A stretch of 64,000 nucleotides of DNA from Enterovibrio sp045679545 (GCF_045679545.1 NZ_CP166194.1:3451239-3515238), one strand, 5' to 3'; counted from the stretch's first letter, positions 1 through 12,676 are shown. Translations and numbers: made by a program. Notes: a model not told the origin generated them from the sequence alone.

Positions 1-1
1 A

Positions 2-160
2 GGTGCTGGTGCAGCTCAACGCTTCAGTATCGGTATTGTTATCGTCGCAGGTCTGGCGATTGGTACGCTGTTTACCTTGTTCGTGCTACCTGTCATCTAT
101 TCTTACCTTGCTAGCCGCCATGAGCCGCTACCTGAGTTTGAAGAAGACTTGAAGGCATAA
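2..160 (+). CDS. RND efflux transporter, C-terminal end (partial)
   Basis: This is the last 52 residues of a gene that begins before the window. The open frame encodes a hydrophobic helix (IVIVAGLAIGTLFTLFVLPVIYSYL) followed by a short acidic cytoplasmic tail ending EEDLKA. That is the usual end of the twelfth membrane helix in AcrB/VexB/MexB-type pumps, which export drugs and metabolites using the proton gradient. The specific subfamily cannot be told from this fragment. A terminator follows the stop codon. Confidence 0.8.
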   Translation, partial: GAGAAQRFSIGIVIVAGLAIGTLFTLFVLPVIYSYLASRHEPLPEFEEDLKA

Positions 161-213
161 GCCAGCAAACATTAATGTACTGATGCCGATGTGAATCTTC
201 GCATCAAAATATA

Positions 214-237
214 GGGTCTCTGAATGAGACCCTTTTT
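214..237 (+). terminator. Rho-independent terminator after the RND pump gene
   Basis: A 7-bp stem, GGGTCTC paired with GAGACCC around a 5-base loop, is followed by TTTTT. It lies 54 bases after the pump gene stop. Confidence 0.85.
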
Positions 238-290
238 GTATTTTCACGTATAGAAAAGCATCGCCATCCGACAAATGTACAAAAGACAGT

Positions 291-320
291 TTCGACAAAA
301 GCAGTCGTGTTGCTTAGAAT
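291..320 (+). promoter_or_regulatory. Candidate ubiK promoter
   Basis: A TAGAAT -10 element at 315-320 lies 26 bases before the ubiK start. The possible -35 (TTCGAC or TCGACA, around 291-297) is weak, so only the -10 is persuasive. Confidence 0.35.
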
Positions 321-345
321 AACGGCATCAAATAAGGAGTAACGC

Positions 346-606
346 ATGTTCGATCCCAAAAAGCTGGAGCAAATCGCCAAGCAAATCCATGAGTCAATGC
401 CAAAGCCAGTAAAGGATCTGGGCAATGACGTTGAACAAAAAGTACGTGAAGTGATTCAAGGGCAACTCGCTAAACTAGATGTAGTGAGTCGAGAAGAGTT
501 TGATGTGCAAACCCAAGTCCTCCTTCGCACTCGCCAAAAGCTAAGTGAAATGGAGCAGAAGTTGGCGGAGTTCGAGCAGAAGTTAAACGAGAAATCTGAC
601 GCTTAA
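346..606 (+). CDS. ubiK: Ubiquinone biosynthesis accessory factor UbiK
   Basis: This 86-residue protein matches the UbiK/YqiC (BMFP) family in length and layout. It has an amphipathic N-terminal segment (FDPKKLEQIAKQIHESMP) and a C-terminal heptad-repeat coiled coil from about residue 55 (LLRTRQKLSEMEQKLAEFEQ). In enterobacteria UbiK binds UbiJ and helps assemble the soluble complex that makes ubiquinone under aerobic conditions. The ATG follows AAGGAG at a normal distance. It is monocistronic, between two strong terminators. Confidence 0.88.
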   Translation: MFDPKKLEQIAKQIHESMPKPVKDLGNDVEQKVREVIQGQLAKLDVVSREEFDVQTQVLLRTRQKLSEMEQKLAEFEQKLNEKSDA

Positions 607-650
607 TCATTGCGGTTCAATGAGTCGTTTTTCAAGCAAAACCAGAATTA

Positions 651-676
651 AAAAACCCGGCTTTCGCCGGGTTTTT
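651..676. terminator. Bidirectional terminator between ubiK and ilvC
   Basis: ACCCGGC pairs with GCCGGGT around a 4-base loop, with A's on the left and T's on the right. It can therefore end both the rightward ubiK and the leftward ilvC transcripts. Confidence 0.88.
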
Positions 677-703
677 CGTATTCAATTCGTCAGTGCGAAA
701 TGA

Positions 704-2188
704 TTAGTCACCAACCGCAATGCGCTTCATGTCAGTCATGTAGCCACGTAGCTCTTGACCAATCCACTCTACAGGGTGGTTGCGTAGCGCGTCGTTAACA
801 GCAATTAAGGTTGCGTTGTCAGCGTCGTTGCCTACATCACCAAGACCTTTACCGATAACGTCAGTACCAACACCAGGCATGAACTTCTCACGAAGCAGTG
901 GTGTTGCGACGTTTGCGAACAGGTAGTTACCGTATTCAGCTGTATCAGAGATTACCACGTTCATTTCGTACAGACGCTTACGTGCAACGGTGTTTGCAAT
1001 CAATGGAAGCTCGTGCAGTGACTCGTAGTATGCAGACTCTTCAATGATGCCTGATGCAGTCATTGCTTCAAACGCCAGCTCAACACCCGCGCGAACCATT
1101 GCAACCATCAAGATGCCGTTGTCGAAGTATTCTTGCTCAGCAATCTTAACGTCAGACTCAGGGTAGTTTTCAAATGCTGTTTCAGCAGTCTCTGCGCGCC
1201 ATCCTAGCAGCTCTGCATCATCGTTTGCCCAGTCAGCCATCATGGTTGATGAGAAGTGGCCAGAAATGATGTCATCCATGTGTTTGTTGTAAAGAGGACG
1301 CATCAGATCTTTCAGATCTTCTGACAATTCAAACGCTTTAATTTTCGCAGGGTTAGAGAGGCGATCCATCATGTGCGTGATACCACCAAACTTAAGCGCT
1401 TCGGTGATCGTCTCCCAACCGAACTGAAGTAACTTACCAGCATAACCAGGCTCGATGCCGTCAGCAATCATCTTCTCGTAACATACGATAGAACCAGCTT
1501 GTAGCATGCCACATAGGATGGTTTGCTCACCCATTAGGTCGGATTTCACTTCTGCAACAAAAGATGACTCAAGAACACCAGCGCGGTGACCACCAGTCGC
1601 AGCAGCCCAAGCTTTTGCAATCTCGTGACCTTCACCTTGTGGATCGTTTTCTGGGTGAACGGCCATCAGTGTTGGTACGCCGAATCCACGCTTATATTCT
1701 TCGCGCACTTCAGTACCAGGACACTTTGGTGCAACCATAACAACAGTGATGTCTTTACGGATTTCCATGCCTTCTTCAACGATATTGAAGCCATGAGAAT
1801 AGCCCAGTGCAGCGCCTTGTTTCATCAAAGGCATCACCGCGCTTACAACGCTAGTGTGCTGCTTATCAGGCGTCAGGTTCACAACCAAATCCGCTTGTGG
1901 GATGAGATTTTCGTAAGTATCAACGTTGAAGCCGTTTTCTTTTGCATTTTTGTAAGATTGACGCTGTTCATCAATCGCTGCTTGGCGAAGTGCATAAGAC
2001 ACGTCTAAACCAGAGTCGCGCATGTTCAAACCTTGGTTAAGGCCTTGTGCGCCACAGCCAACAATAACCACTTTTTTACCTTTAAGGTAATCAGCTTCGT
2101 TAGCAAATTCCGCCTTGTCCATAAAGCGGCAAACACCCAACTGAGCCAATTGCTCGCGTAAGTTTAAGGTATTGAAATAGTTAGACAT
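704..2188 (-). CDS. ilvC: Ketol-acid reductoisomerase (class II), IlvC
   Basis: This enzyme converts acetolactate and acetohydroxybutyrate to dihydroxy acids using NADPH and Mg2+, the second step of valine and isoleucine synthesis. The 494-residue length is that of the long class II enzymes with a duplicated knotted C-terminal domain. The N-terminal Rossmann motif GCGAQG is at residues 44-49. The start was set at MSNYFNTLNL, which aligns with E. coli IlvC and follows GGAG on the minus strand. An in-frame extension of 20 residues upstream lacks family similarity. It is divergent from its activator gene ilvY. Confidence 0.97.
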   Translation of the reverse strand: MSNYFNTLNLREQLAQLGVCRFMDKAEFANEADYLKGKKVVIVGCGAQGLNQGLNMRDSGLDVSYALRQAAIDEQRQSYKNAKENGFNVDTYENLIPQADLVVNLTPDKQHTSVVSAVMPLMKQGAALGYSHGFNIVEEGMEIRKDITVVMVAPKCPGTEVREEYKRGFGVPTLMAVHPENDPQGEGHEIAKAWAAATGGHRAGVLESSFVAEVKSDLMGEQTILCGMLQAGSIVCYEKMIADGIEPGYAGKLLQFGWETITEALKFGGITHMMDRLSNPAKIKAFELSEDLKDLMRPLYNKHMDDIISGHFSSTMMADWANDDAELLGWRAETAETAFENYPESDVKIAEQEYFDNGILMVAMVRAGVELAFEAMTASGIIEESAYYESLHELPLIANTVARKRLYEMNVVISDTAEYGNYLFANVATPLLREKFMPGVGTDVIGKGLGDVGNDADNATLIAVNDALRNHPVEWIGQELRGYMTDMKRIAVGD

Positions 2189-2260
2189 GTCGAATACTCC
2201 GTAAGAAAAATCTGTCCTTGAGCGATGAAGTGAGACTCTCTGCTTCATCGAATTGGGTTC

Positions 2261-2288
2261 ATAATAGAACAGGCATCAGATTGCTCAA
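2261..2288 (-). promoter_or_regulatory. Predicted ilvC promoter
   Basis: Read on the minus strand, TTGAGC (2288-2283) and TATTAT (2266-2261) are separated by 16 bases and lie about 70 bases before the ilvC start. The poor -35 would fit a promoter that needs the IlvY activator. Confidence 0.55.
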
Positions 2289-2310
2289 AGTGATATATTC
2301 ACAACATGTA

Positions 2311-2326
2311 ATTGCATTTTTTGCAA
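2311..2326. promoter_or_regulatory. Candidate IlvY operator
   Basis: An interrupted palindrome, TTGCA-N5-TGCAA, sits just upstream of the ilvC -35 and inside the ilvY leader. That is where IlvY operators lie in E. coli. The assignment rests on position and symmetry only. Confidence 0.5.
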
Positions 2327-2341
2327 CATAAGAGAGCAATC

Positions 2342-3232
2342 ATGGACGTCAGGCATCTCCAGTTTTTTATTCACCTTTGTGATAGCAAGAACTTCTCCAA
2401 AACAGCGGCGGCAATGCATATCAGCCCGTCGGCGCTGAGCCGTCAGATTCAAAAGCTAGAGCAAGAAGCGAATCAACAGCTATTTCTGCGTGACAACCGA
2501 AGTGTCGAGCTGACATTGGCGGGCAAAAAACTTCTTCCGATTGCACTCAAAATTCTCACTGAATGGCAACAATACCAAAGTCTATTCAATGGCTCAGATA
2601 ACGAGCTTCAAGGTGAAATACGGCTATTTTGTTCTGTGACAGCCAGCTACAGCCATTTGCCTGAGCTGCTTTCAGAATTCAGACTTCGTCATCCTTTAAT
2701 TGAACTGAAAGTCTCAACAGGAGACCCTGCACAAGCAATAGATAAGATCCTTTCAAGCGATGCTGACATTGCGATATCGGCAAAACCCGAACAGCTACCC
2801 AATAAAATTGCATTTGAAGCGATCAGTGAAATACCTTTGTCCGTTATCGCGCCGGCAGGGATCAGCAGCTTTGCCGATTCACTTCAGAGCGATACACCAG
2901 ACTGGTCATCCATCCCATTTATCGTTCCCGAAGCGGGCACAGCAAGAGAGCGCGCCAACACTTGGTTCAAAACGATGAAGATTAAGCCAAATATTTATGC
3001 TCAGGTTTCTGGCCATGAAGCCATAGTCAGTATGGTTGCATTGGGCTGTGGCGTGGGTATTGCACCCGATGTGGTGATCAATAATAGCCCTGTGCGAGAG
3101 AAGATCAATCGCCTTAGATTAGCGCCCATCAAGCCTTTTGAGCTTGGTGTGTGCTGCTTACGCTCGCAACTCGACAATCCATTGGTAAAGGCGCTTTGGG
3201 ATGTTGCTGAAAGCAAAGCGATCTCACGTTAG
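2342..3232 (+). CDS. ilvY: LysR-type regulator IlvY
   Basis: IlvY activates ilvC when acetohydroxy-acid substrates accumulate and represses its own gene. The 296-residue protein has an N-terminal winged helix-turn-helix (about residues 1-60, with NFSKTAAAMHISPSALSRQI) followed by a LysR substrate-binding domain. The start was placed at MDVRHLQFF, which matches E. coli IlvY (MDLRDLKTF). The longer frame from 2312 would begin inside the operator. Its divergent position to ilvC supports the call beyond a generic LysR label. Confidence 0.93.
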   Translation: MDVRHLQFFIHLCDSKNFSKTAAAMHISPSALSRQIQKLEQEANQQLFLRDNRSVELTLAGKKLLPIALKILTEWQQYQSLFNGSDNELQGEIRLFCSVTASYSHLPELLSEFRLRHPLIELKVSTGDPAQAIDKILSSDADIAISAKPEQLPNKIAFEAISEIPLSVIAPAGISSFADSLQSDTPDWSSIPFIVPEAGTARERANTWFKTMKIKPNIYAQVSGHEAIVSMVALGCGVGIAPDVVINNSPVREKINRLRLAPIKPFELGVCCLRSQLDNPLVKALWDVAESKAISR

Positions 3233-3299
3233 CTCTCTTCATTCGGGTTACGATATTGGCTTCGATTTTTGTGAGATCATTCGATAACATCTAAACAAT

Positions 3300-3331
3300 A
3301 AAAGCCTCACTATTGCTAGTGAGGCTTTTAA
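3300..3331. terminator. Bidirectional terminator after ilvY
   Basis: A 12-bp perfect stem (AAAGCCTCACTA with TAGTGAGGCTTT) around TTGC has A/T tracts on both sides. It can end ilvY and also any transcript reading out of the rRNA operon. Confidence 0.85.
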
Positions 3332-3336
3332 ATAAA

Positions 3337-3429
3337 TGGTGAAGTGACCGGACTCAACGCGCACGGCAAGTGGGGCAACCTCCCGGACGCGACCTAAAGT
3401 GCGAAGCACTTTTCTGGGGCGCAGATAGC
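3337..3429 (-). other. Non-coding stretch with a tRNA-like remnant
   Basis: No gene is visible here. On the minus strand the segment ends in CACTTCACCA preceded by GCGCGTTGAGTCCGG. That resembles the T-arm, acceptor and CCA end of the neighbouring tRNA-Asp, but no complete cloverleaf can be drawn. A small perfect hairpin (AAAGTGC-GAA-GCACTTT) lies at 3396-3412. It is most likely a decayed tRNA or tRNA fragment; function unknown. Confidence 0.35.
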
Positions 3430-3460
3430 AAAAAACCTCAACATTTCTGCTGAGGTTTCT
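3430..3460 (-). terminator. Terminator of the rRNA operon
   Basis: On the minus strand, AACCTCA and TGAGGTT form a stem, followed by TTTTTT. It begins a few bases after the tRNA-Asp CCA end, so it is the first stop signal for the operon. Confidence 0.8.
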
Positions 3461-3468
3461 TTAATAAG

Positions 3469-3545
3469 TGGCGGAGCGGACGGGACTCGAACCCGCGACC
3501 CCCGGCGTGACAGGCCGGTATTCTAACCAACTGAACTACCGCTCC
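3469..3545 (-). tRNA. tRNA-Asp (GTC)
   Basis: This 77-nt tRNA has an encoded CCA. The acceptor is GGAGCGG paired with CCGCTCC, the anticodon loop is CTGTCAC with anticodon GTC, and the T loop is TTCGAGT. It is the distal tRNA of the rRNA operon, as in several E. coli rrn operons. Confidence 0.97.
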
Positions 3546-3650
3546 ACACGGTGATAAACACTTTGGTGTCTATCCGATACACGCCGTTCAACGCGCGAAT
3601 CTAAACTTTTTGCCTTCATCTTTATCTTAAAAAGATGAAAACGAATTTGA

Positions 3651-3769
3651 AGCCTGGCGATGTCCTACTCTCACATGGGGAGACCCCACACTACCATCGG
3701 CGCTATTACGTTTCACTACTGAGTTCGGCATGGGATCAGGTGGGTCCATAATGCTATGGTCGCCAAGCA
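3651..3769 (-). rRNA. rrf: 5S ribosomal RNA
   Basis: The minus strand begins TGCTTGGCGACCATAGC, contains the conserved CCGAACTCAGTAGTGAAACG and ends CATCGCCAGGC. This gives the terminal helix and loops of a gammaproteobacterial 5S RNA of about 119 nt. Ends are estimated from homology to within a few bases. Confidence 0.97.
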
Positions 3770-3889
3770 AATTTTGTTGTGTCCCTCGCTTGCGCGAAAA
3801 ACAAAAATCTGAAGAAAATCTGACTAGCCTATCTCTCAATACACATTCAATGTTCTTATCTGAGTCCGCTAAAACCCCTTGGGTGTTGT

Positions 3890-6782
<2,893 letters not shown>

Positions 6783-7139
6783 ATACAACCCCAAGAGGTC
6801 TTTATGTATGGCAAACAACCAAGGTGTTCTCGTTAAAGAACAAGTTCATCTTTCAATGAACGGTTTTTCGCCGGACTCAAATATGTTCATCCCTCTCTAA
6901 GAGAAGAATGACACCAAGAACACTTGAATGTGTTTGGTGTTAATTCCGAAGAATTAACGTTTTGAGAACTTTTGTTTCGTTACCTCTCGGGTAGAGAGAT
7001 AAGAAACAGATTTCAATTTAATTCCTCTTTTTTCAAAGAAGAAGTAAATCTACTAGTCAGCTTTCCAGATTTTTAAAGAGCTATGATGTTCTTTCGAATC
7101 ACCACTTTCTAATCACACTCAGAAAATGTGTTTAATAAG
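6783..7139 (-). other. tRNA-Glu to 23S spacer with boxA-like antitermination site
   Basis: This spacer of the rRNA operon holds no gene. On the minus strand AGCTCTTTAAAAATCTGG (about 7083-7066) matches the conserved boxA region before 23S in enterobacterial operons, which recruits NusB-S10 to prevent Rho termination. Confidence 0.7.
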
Positions 7140-7215
7140 TGGCGTCCCATAGGGGAGTCGAACCCCTGTTACCGCCGTGAAAGGGCGGTGTCCTAGGCCT
7201 CTAGACGAATGGGAC
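7140..7215 (-). tRNA. tRNA-Glu (TTC)
   Basis: This 76-nt tRNA lies in the 16S-23S spacer with encoded CCA. The acceptor strand is GTCCCAT, the anticodon loop is CTTTCAC with anticodon TTC, and the T loop is TTCGACT. Spacer tRNA-Glu is one of the standard gammaproteobacterial arrangements. Confidence 0.97.
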
Positions 7216-7278
7216 ACATCGTGTTCTTTTTTCTTTAACCTATACAATTTGTGTGAGCACTTGCATCAATAGTATCGT

Positions 7279-8823
<1,545 letters not shown>

Positions 8824-9043
8824 GAATTTTGTTGTCACTCGAAAGTGACGCTCAATGAATACTGAATTACTTTTTTGCCCTAAGGCAAATCTGCATTGAC
8901 TGTGTTTCTTATTGGTTTCCACTTTTGAAAAAGTGAAATCAAAACAGCTCAAGGCTGATTTCCAATTCGATTGGGTCACTCAGTTCATTGATAAATCTTA
9001 TGCCTATCAAATACGAGTGCCCACACAGATTGTATAGGTCAAA

Positions 9044-9054
9044 TTGTTAAAGAA
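9044..9054 (-). promoter_or_regulatory. boxA of the rRNA leader
   Basis: The minus-strand sequence TTCTTTAACAA, followed by conserved ACAATCTGTGTGGGCACTCG, matches the leader antitermination site of E. coli rRNA operons. Confidence 0.8.
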
Positions 9055-9108
9055 CGTTGACTGTAGAAGCGACTCCGTGGAGGCGTCTTCTCATCGTCAG
9101 GGCTGCGA

Positions 9109-9136
9109 ATTCTACGCTGCCAGGCGATGAAGTCAA
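9109..9136 (-). promoter_or_regulatory. rRNA operon promoter, proximal
   Basis: Minus strand: TTGACT (9136-9131), 16 bases, TAGAAT (9114-9109), followed by a GC-containing discriminator. It lies about 290 bases before 16S. Confidence 0.75.
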
Positions 9137-9243
9137 GAAGAAATTTTGAGATTTTTCAACGTTGCTTTCGCAATCTTCAAAACGTCTTGTTGACTCCCTT
9201 CAACCGCGATAAGCACTGGGCTTTTCCGTTGAAGCAGGCGGGC

Positions 9244-9271
9244 ATTCTACTGATTGAGTCGTTAACGTCAA
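9244..9271 (-). promoter_or_regulatory. rRNA operon promoter, middle
   Basis: Minus strand: TTGACG (9271-9266), 16 bases, TAGAAT (9249-9244), then GCCCGCC. The GC-rich discriminator is typical of stringently controlled rRNA promoters. Confidence 0.78.
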
Positions 9272-9366
9272 GCGTTTATTTTCAATCAATTTTGAAGCCG
9301 TTTCGCCGTACTGATTTAGTGAGTGTTTCCTAGTTTGGAAGCCGCTCTCCGTGTCAGTGAGGTCGC

Positions 9367-9394
9367 ATTATAGGGAGGTTTGAGATCTTGGCAA
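9367..9394 (-). promoter_or_regulatory. rRNA operon promoter, distal (P1-like)
   Basis: Minus strand: TTGCCA (9394-9389), 16 bases, TATAAT (9372-9367), then GCGACC. The consensus -10 with a GC-rich start region is the classic rrn P1 form. AT-rich sequence upstream could act as an UP element. Confidence 0.75.
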
Positions 9395-9543
9395 GGGCTT
9401 TATCGCAGTTTTTTGTCGAAAACAGTTCGTTAGTTCGAATTTCGCTCTAAAGTCTCTTAAACCATATTAAATCGCTGGAGAATTGCACTCTTCCTGTCAT
9501 AGAGATAGTCTGGATTCATGTATCCCGTCAGGAAATAATGATG

Positions 9544-10083
9544 ATGACTTCAGTACTTCGCAGCTACAAAGGTATCTTCCCTCAGGTTGGCGCTCGAGTG
9601 TATATCGACCCAACATCCGTATTGGTTGGCAACATCACCCTAGGTGATGATGCAAGCATCTGGCCTTTAGTTGCTGCACGCGGCGACGTTAACCATATCC
9701 GTCTCGGTGCTCGCACCAACATTCAAGACGGGTCGGTGCTGCATGTGACGCATAAGAACAAAGACAACCCTGAAGGTTACCCGCTAATTATTGGAGATGA
9801 TGTTACCGTTGGTCATAAAGTCATGTTGCATGGATGCACTATTGGTAACAAGGTGTTGGTTGGCATGGGCGCTATTGTATTAGACGGTGTCGTTGTAGAA
9901 GATAATGTGATGATTGGAGCAGGTAGTTTGGTTCCACCAGGAAAGCGCCTGGAGTCAGGATATCTTTATGTAGGCAGCCCAGTAAAACAGGCTCGACCAC
10001 TTAAAGAGGCGGAGCTGGCTTTCTTACAAAAGTCGTCGGACAACTATGTGACAACGAAGAATGAGTATTTAGAGGAAAGCTAG
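9544..10083 (+). CDS. yrdA: Gamma-carbonic-anhydrase-like hexapeptide protein YrdA
   Basis: This is a left-handed beta-helix protein of the gamma-carbonic anhydrase family, about 179 residues, homologous to E. coli YrdA. Hexapeptide repeats fill residues 20-150. Candidate zinc ligands are His67/70, His91 and His96 (in LHVTH, GHKV, MLHGC). Whether it has carbonic anhydrase activity is unresolved for this family. Three in-frame ATGs occur at 9538, 9541 and 9544. The third aligns with the YrdA start and has AGGAA nine bases upstream, so it was preferred. Its stop codon overlaps that of the convergent DUF1488 gene. Confidence 0.92.
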   Translation: MTSVLRSYKGIFPQVGARVYIDPTSVLVGNITLGDDASIWPLVAARGDVNHIRLGARTNIQDGSVLHVTHKNKDNPEGYPLIIGDDVTVGHKVMLHGCTIGNKVLVGMGAIVLDGVVVEDNVMIGAGSLVPPGKRLESGYLYVGSPVKQARPLKEAELAFLQKSSDNYVTTKNEYLEES

Positions 10084-10343
10084 CTGACCCAAATTTCTCC
10101 GCGCTCGTTGAAATCTTCAGCTTCAATTGCCTCTTCTGCTAAGTCTTCATAATCGAAGCGATGCTGACTAAACACAGTCAGTATCGCTTTTTTAGTCATT
10201 AACGTATCCTGATGACGCTTTTGTAGATCTGCGATGGCGACGAAGCAAGGGATAAGCGCTCCATATTGTTGGGCATCAAAACGCACTGCTTGCTTATCAG
10301 CATCCACACGCTGGCCATCAGAAAAAAGAATGCTTTGATTCAT
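10080..10343 (-). CDS. DUF1488 family protein
   Basis: This 87-residue acidic protein has DUF1488 features (ILFSDGQRVDADKQAVRFDAQQYG, later HRFDYEDLAEEAIE). The family is small, cytoplasmic and of unknown function, and often sits after aroE as here. The ATG is two bases after the aroE stop, so it is probably translated with aroE. The last bases overlap the end of yrdA on the other strand. Confidence 0.82.
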   Translation of the reverse strand: MNQSILFSDGQRVDADKQAVRFDAQQYGALIPCFVAIADLQKRHQDTLMTKKAILTVFSQHRFDYEDLAEEAIEAEDFNERGEIWVS

Positions 10344-10345
10344 CG

Positions 10346-11167
10346 TTATTCAGTCAAATTTCGGCGAAGCTCTCTTAGCACCTGACCGGTTCCCGGCCTA
10401 ATGCCACGCCATACTGTAAAACTTTCCGCAGCCTGTCCCACCAACATACCTAAACCATCTATGACGCATGATGCCCCCTGCGCCTTAGCCCATTGATTGC
10501 TACTGGTTAAGCCCGAGCCATACACCATGTCATAAACGATGGTATTGCTTTTAATAACAGAGGAAGGAATGTGAGGGTGTTCACCAGTCAGACTCGCGGA
10601 CGTAGAGTTGATGACAACATCATACGAAGCGCCTGCTAGATCATCGAATGTTTTTGCTGAGACATTACCGTGATCGGCAAATAGCTCGGACAAGGTCAAC
10701 GCTTTGCTCGCTGTGCGATTGGCCACAACCAGTGACGCTGGTTCATGCTTAAGTAAAGGCAATATCACCCCTCTCGCCGCACCACCTGCTCCCAACAATA
10801 AAATGTTGGCGCCTTCAAGTTGCACATGATGGCTCAACAGATCTTGTACTAACCCCTCACCATCAGTGTTGTCGCCAAGGATGCCGCCATCATCGAGCTT
10901 TTTCAGCGTATTCACCGCACCAGCCAGTTTTGCGCGCTCGGTTAGCATTGTTGCAAAAGCAAAAGCATCCTCTTTAAAGGGAACGGTAACATTACACCCC
11001 TTACCACCTGAGGCAAAAAAAGCAGCAATCACTGGATTGAATTCACCAAGAGGCACTTCAAACGTTTCATACGTCATCTGCTGACTTGTCTGGCGCGCAA
11101 ACAAGGTGTGTATAAAAGGAGATTTACTGTGTGATATCGGATTACCAACAACAACGTACTTATCCAT
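10346..11167 (-). CDS. aroE: Shikimate dehydrogenase AroE
   Basis: AroE reduces 3-dehydroshikimate to shikimate with NADPH in aromatic amino acid synthesis. The 273-residue length fits the family. Visible motifs are SHSKSP (12-17) for shikimate binding, catalytic Lys65 in NVTVPFKEDA, Asp102 in GDNTDG, the Rossmann loop GAGGA (126-130) and the NADP-binding ANRT motif near 150. It is in a leftward cluster tsaC-hemF-aroE-DUF1488 with short gaps. Confidence 0.96.
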   Translation of the reverse strand: MDKYVVVGNPISHSKSPFIHTLFARQTSQQMTYETFEVPLGEFNPVIAAFFASGGKGCNVTVPFKEDAFAFATMLTERAKLAGAVNTLKKLDDGGILGDNTDGEGLVQDLLSHHVQLEGANILLLGAGGAARGVILPLLKHEPASLVVANRTASKALTLSELFADHGNVSAKTFDDLAGASYDVVINSTSASLTGEHPHIPSSVIKSNTIVYDMVYGSGLTSSNQWAKAQGASCVIDGLGMLVGQAAESFTVWRGIRPGTGQVLRELRRNLTE

Positions 11168-11173
11168 GCGTGC

Positions 11174-12091
11174 TTACCAGTCCCTTGGCGTTAAATAGTC
11201 AGTATAAAGTTTCGCTTCAGCGGAGCCTGCTTCGGGCTCAAAACCATATTCCCATCTGACGAGAGGTGGCATCGACATGAGTATTGACTCAGTCCGTCCG
11301 CCACTTTGTAAGCCGAATAACGTACCACGGTCATACACCAAATTAAATTCAACATAGCGACCGCGACGATAAAGCTGAAACTGCCGCTGATGCTCTCCAT
11401 ATTCGGTGTCTTTGCGCCGTTTAACAATAGGCAGGTAAGCGTTGAGAAAGCCTAAGCCAACAGCCTTAATGTAATCAAACGAGACATCAAAGCCCCAGTT
11501 GTTCAAATCATCAAAAAAGAGACCACCCACACCACGGGTTTCGTTGCGATGAGGCAAGAAGAAGTATCGATCGCACCACTCTTTGTGTTCTTGATAGACA
11601 TCATTGCCAAAAGGCGCACAAATCGCCTTCGCGGTTTGATGCCAGTGGAGGCAATCCTCTGCAACAGGATAAAAAGGCGTCAGATCAAAGCCCCCACCAA
11701 ACCACCATACAGGGTCTTCACCCTCTTTTTCAGCAATAAAGAAACGCACGTTAGCGTGAGAAGTTGGCACATGTGGGTTCTTCGGATGAACAACCAGAGA
11801 AACCCCCATCGCCTCAAAGCTTCGACCCGCAAGCTCCGGACGATGAGCGGTTGCTGAACCTGGCATCTTATCGCCAAAAACATGCGAAAAGTTCACGCCT
11901 GCTTGTTCAAAAACAGCACCATCGCGCAATACGCGGCTCTTGCCACCACCTCCAGCCTCACGTTGCCATGAATCTTCTTGAAATTGGGTAGCACCGTCTT
12001 CTTGCTCCAGTGCATTACAAATAGCATCCTGAAGTGACAGTAAAAAGCGCTTTACTGCTTCCTTATCTACTTGCTGAGGGAGGTTTGGCAC
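11174..12091 (-). CDS. hemF: Oxygen-dependent coproporphyrinogen III oxidase HemF
   Basis: HemF oxidatively decarboxylates coproporphyrinogen III to protoporphyrinogen IX in aerobic haem synthesis. The 305-residue protein carries the family signatures WFGGGFDLTPFYP, KEWCDRYFFLPHRNE and GVGGLFFDDL, and the C-terminal SMPPLVRWEYG. The start is GTG with AAGGA upstream. Six bases separate its stop from aroE, which suggests co-transcription. Confidence 0.97.
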   Translation of the reverse strand: MPNLPQQVDKEAVKRFLLSLQDAICNALEQEDGATQFQEDSWQREAGGGGKSRVLRDGAVFEQAGVNFSHVFGDKMPGSATAHRPELAGRSFEAMGVSLVVHPKNPHVPTSHANVRFFIAEKEGEDPVWWFGGGFDLTPFYPVAEDCLHWHQTAKAICAPFGNDVYQEHKEWCDRYFFLPHRNETRGVGGLFFDDLNNWGFDVSFDYIKAVGLGFLNAYLPIVKRRKDTEYGEHQRQFQLYRRGRYVEFNLVYDRGTLFGLQSGGRTESILMSMPPLVRWEYGFEPEAGSAEAKLYTDYLTPRDW

Positions 12092-12118
12092 GTTAATTCC
12101 TTTTTATTACTAACTTAT

Positions 12119-12676
12119 TCAGCCTTGACGTAGCACCTTACCAGAACGCGCATCTCGGATCTCGGTTGGCTTATCACGACCGCCAATTTTTCCGTTCAAT
12201 ACGCACGGCACACGCTCGCCAAGCTGAGCAATCACTTCATCAGCAGTTCTGCATGGCTCTTTACCACTTAAGTTGGCGCTCGTCGAAGTGATCGGTTTTC
12301 CATATGCCATGCACAAAGCCTGAACATCGGGGTGATCAGATACCCTAACAGCAACCGTATCAAATTGACCCGTTACCCAGCCCGTGATTTTCTTGCCAGC
12401 AGGCATCACCCAAGTCACAGGGCCTGGCCAAGTCGCTAGCACGTCATCTTTGACATTGTCACTCAGGCCATCAAGGTCAATGTAACCTTCTAGCTGCGCC
12501 AAATTTGCTGCAATTAAAATTAAGCCCTTCGCTTTATCTCGTTCTTTCACCAACAACAAAGCTTCCACGGCTTGCGCACTATCAGGGTCGCAACCGACGC
12601 CAAATACCCCTTCTGTTGGGTACGCTATCACCTCACCGCGAGCCAATGCAGCGACACACTGTTCAACATTCGCCAA
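12119..12676 (-). CDS. tsaC: Threonylcarbamoyl-AMP synthase TsaC (YrdC/RimN)
   Basis: TsaC makes threonylcarbamoyl-adenylate from threonine, bicarbonate and ATP, the first step of the t6A37 modification of ANN-decoding tRNAs. This is the short form (185 residues) with the YrdC domain only. Family sequences include YPTEGVFGVGCDP, KERDKAKGLILIA, PGPVTWVMPA and STSANLSGKEPC. The start codon is TTG, supported by AGGAG upstream and by alignment. It heads the leftward hemF-aroE group. Confidence 0.93.
   Translation of the reverse strand: MANVEQCVAALARGEVIAYPTEGVFGVGCDPDSAQAVEALLLVKERDKAKGLILIAANLAQLEGYIDLDGLSDNVKDDVLATWPGPVTWVMPAGKKITGWVTGQFDTVAVRVSDHPDVQALCMAYGKPITSTSANLSGKEPCRTADEVIAQLGERVPCVLNGKIGGRDKPTEIRDARSGKVLRQG

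Noticed and set aside
1586..2008. 140-residue open frame on the plus strand
   Set aside because: It is antisense to ilvC, with no ribosome-binding site or family similarity.
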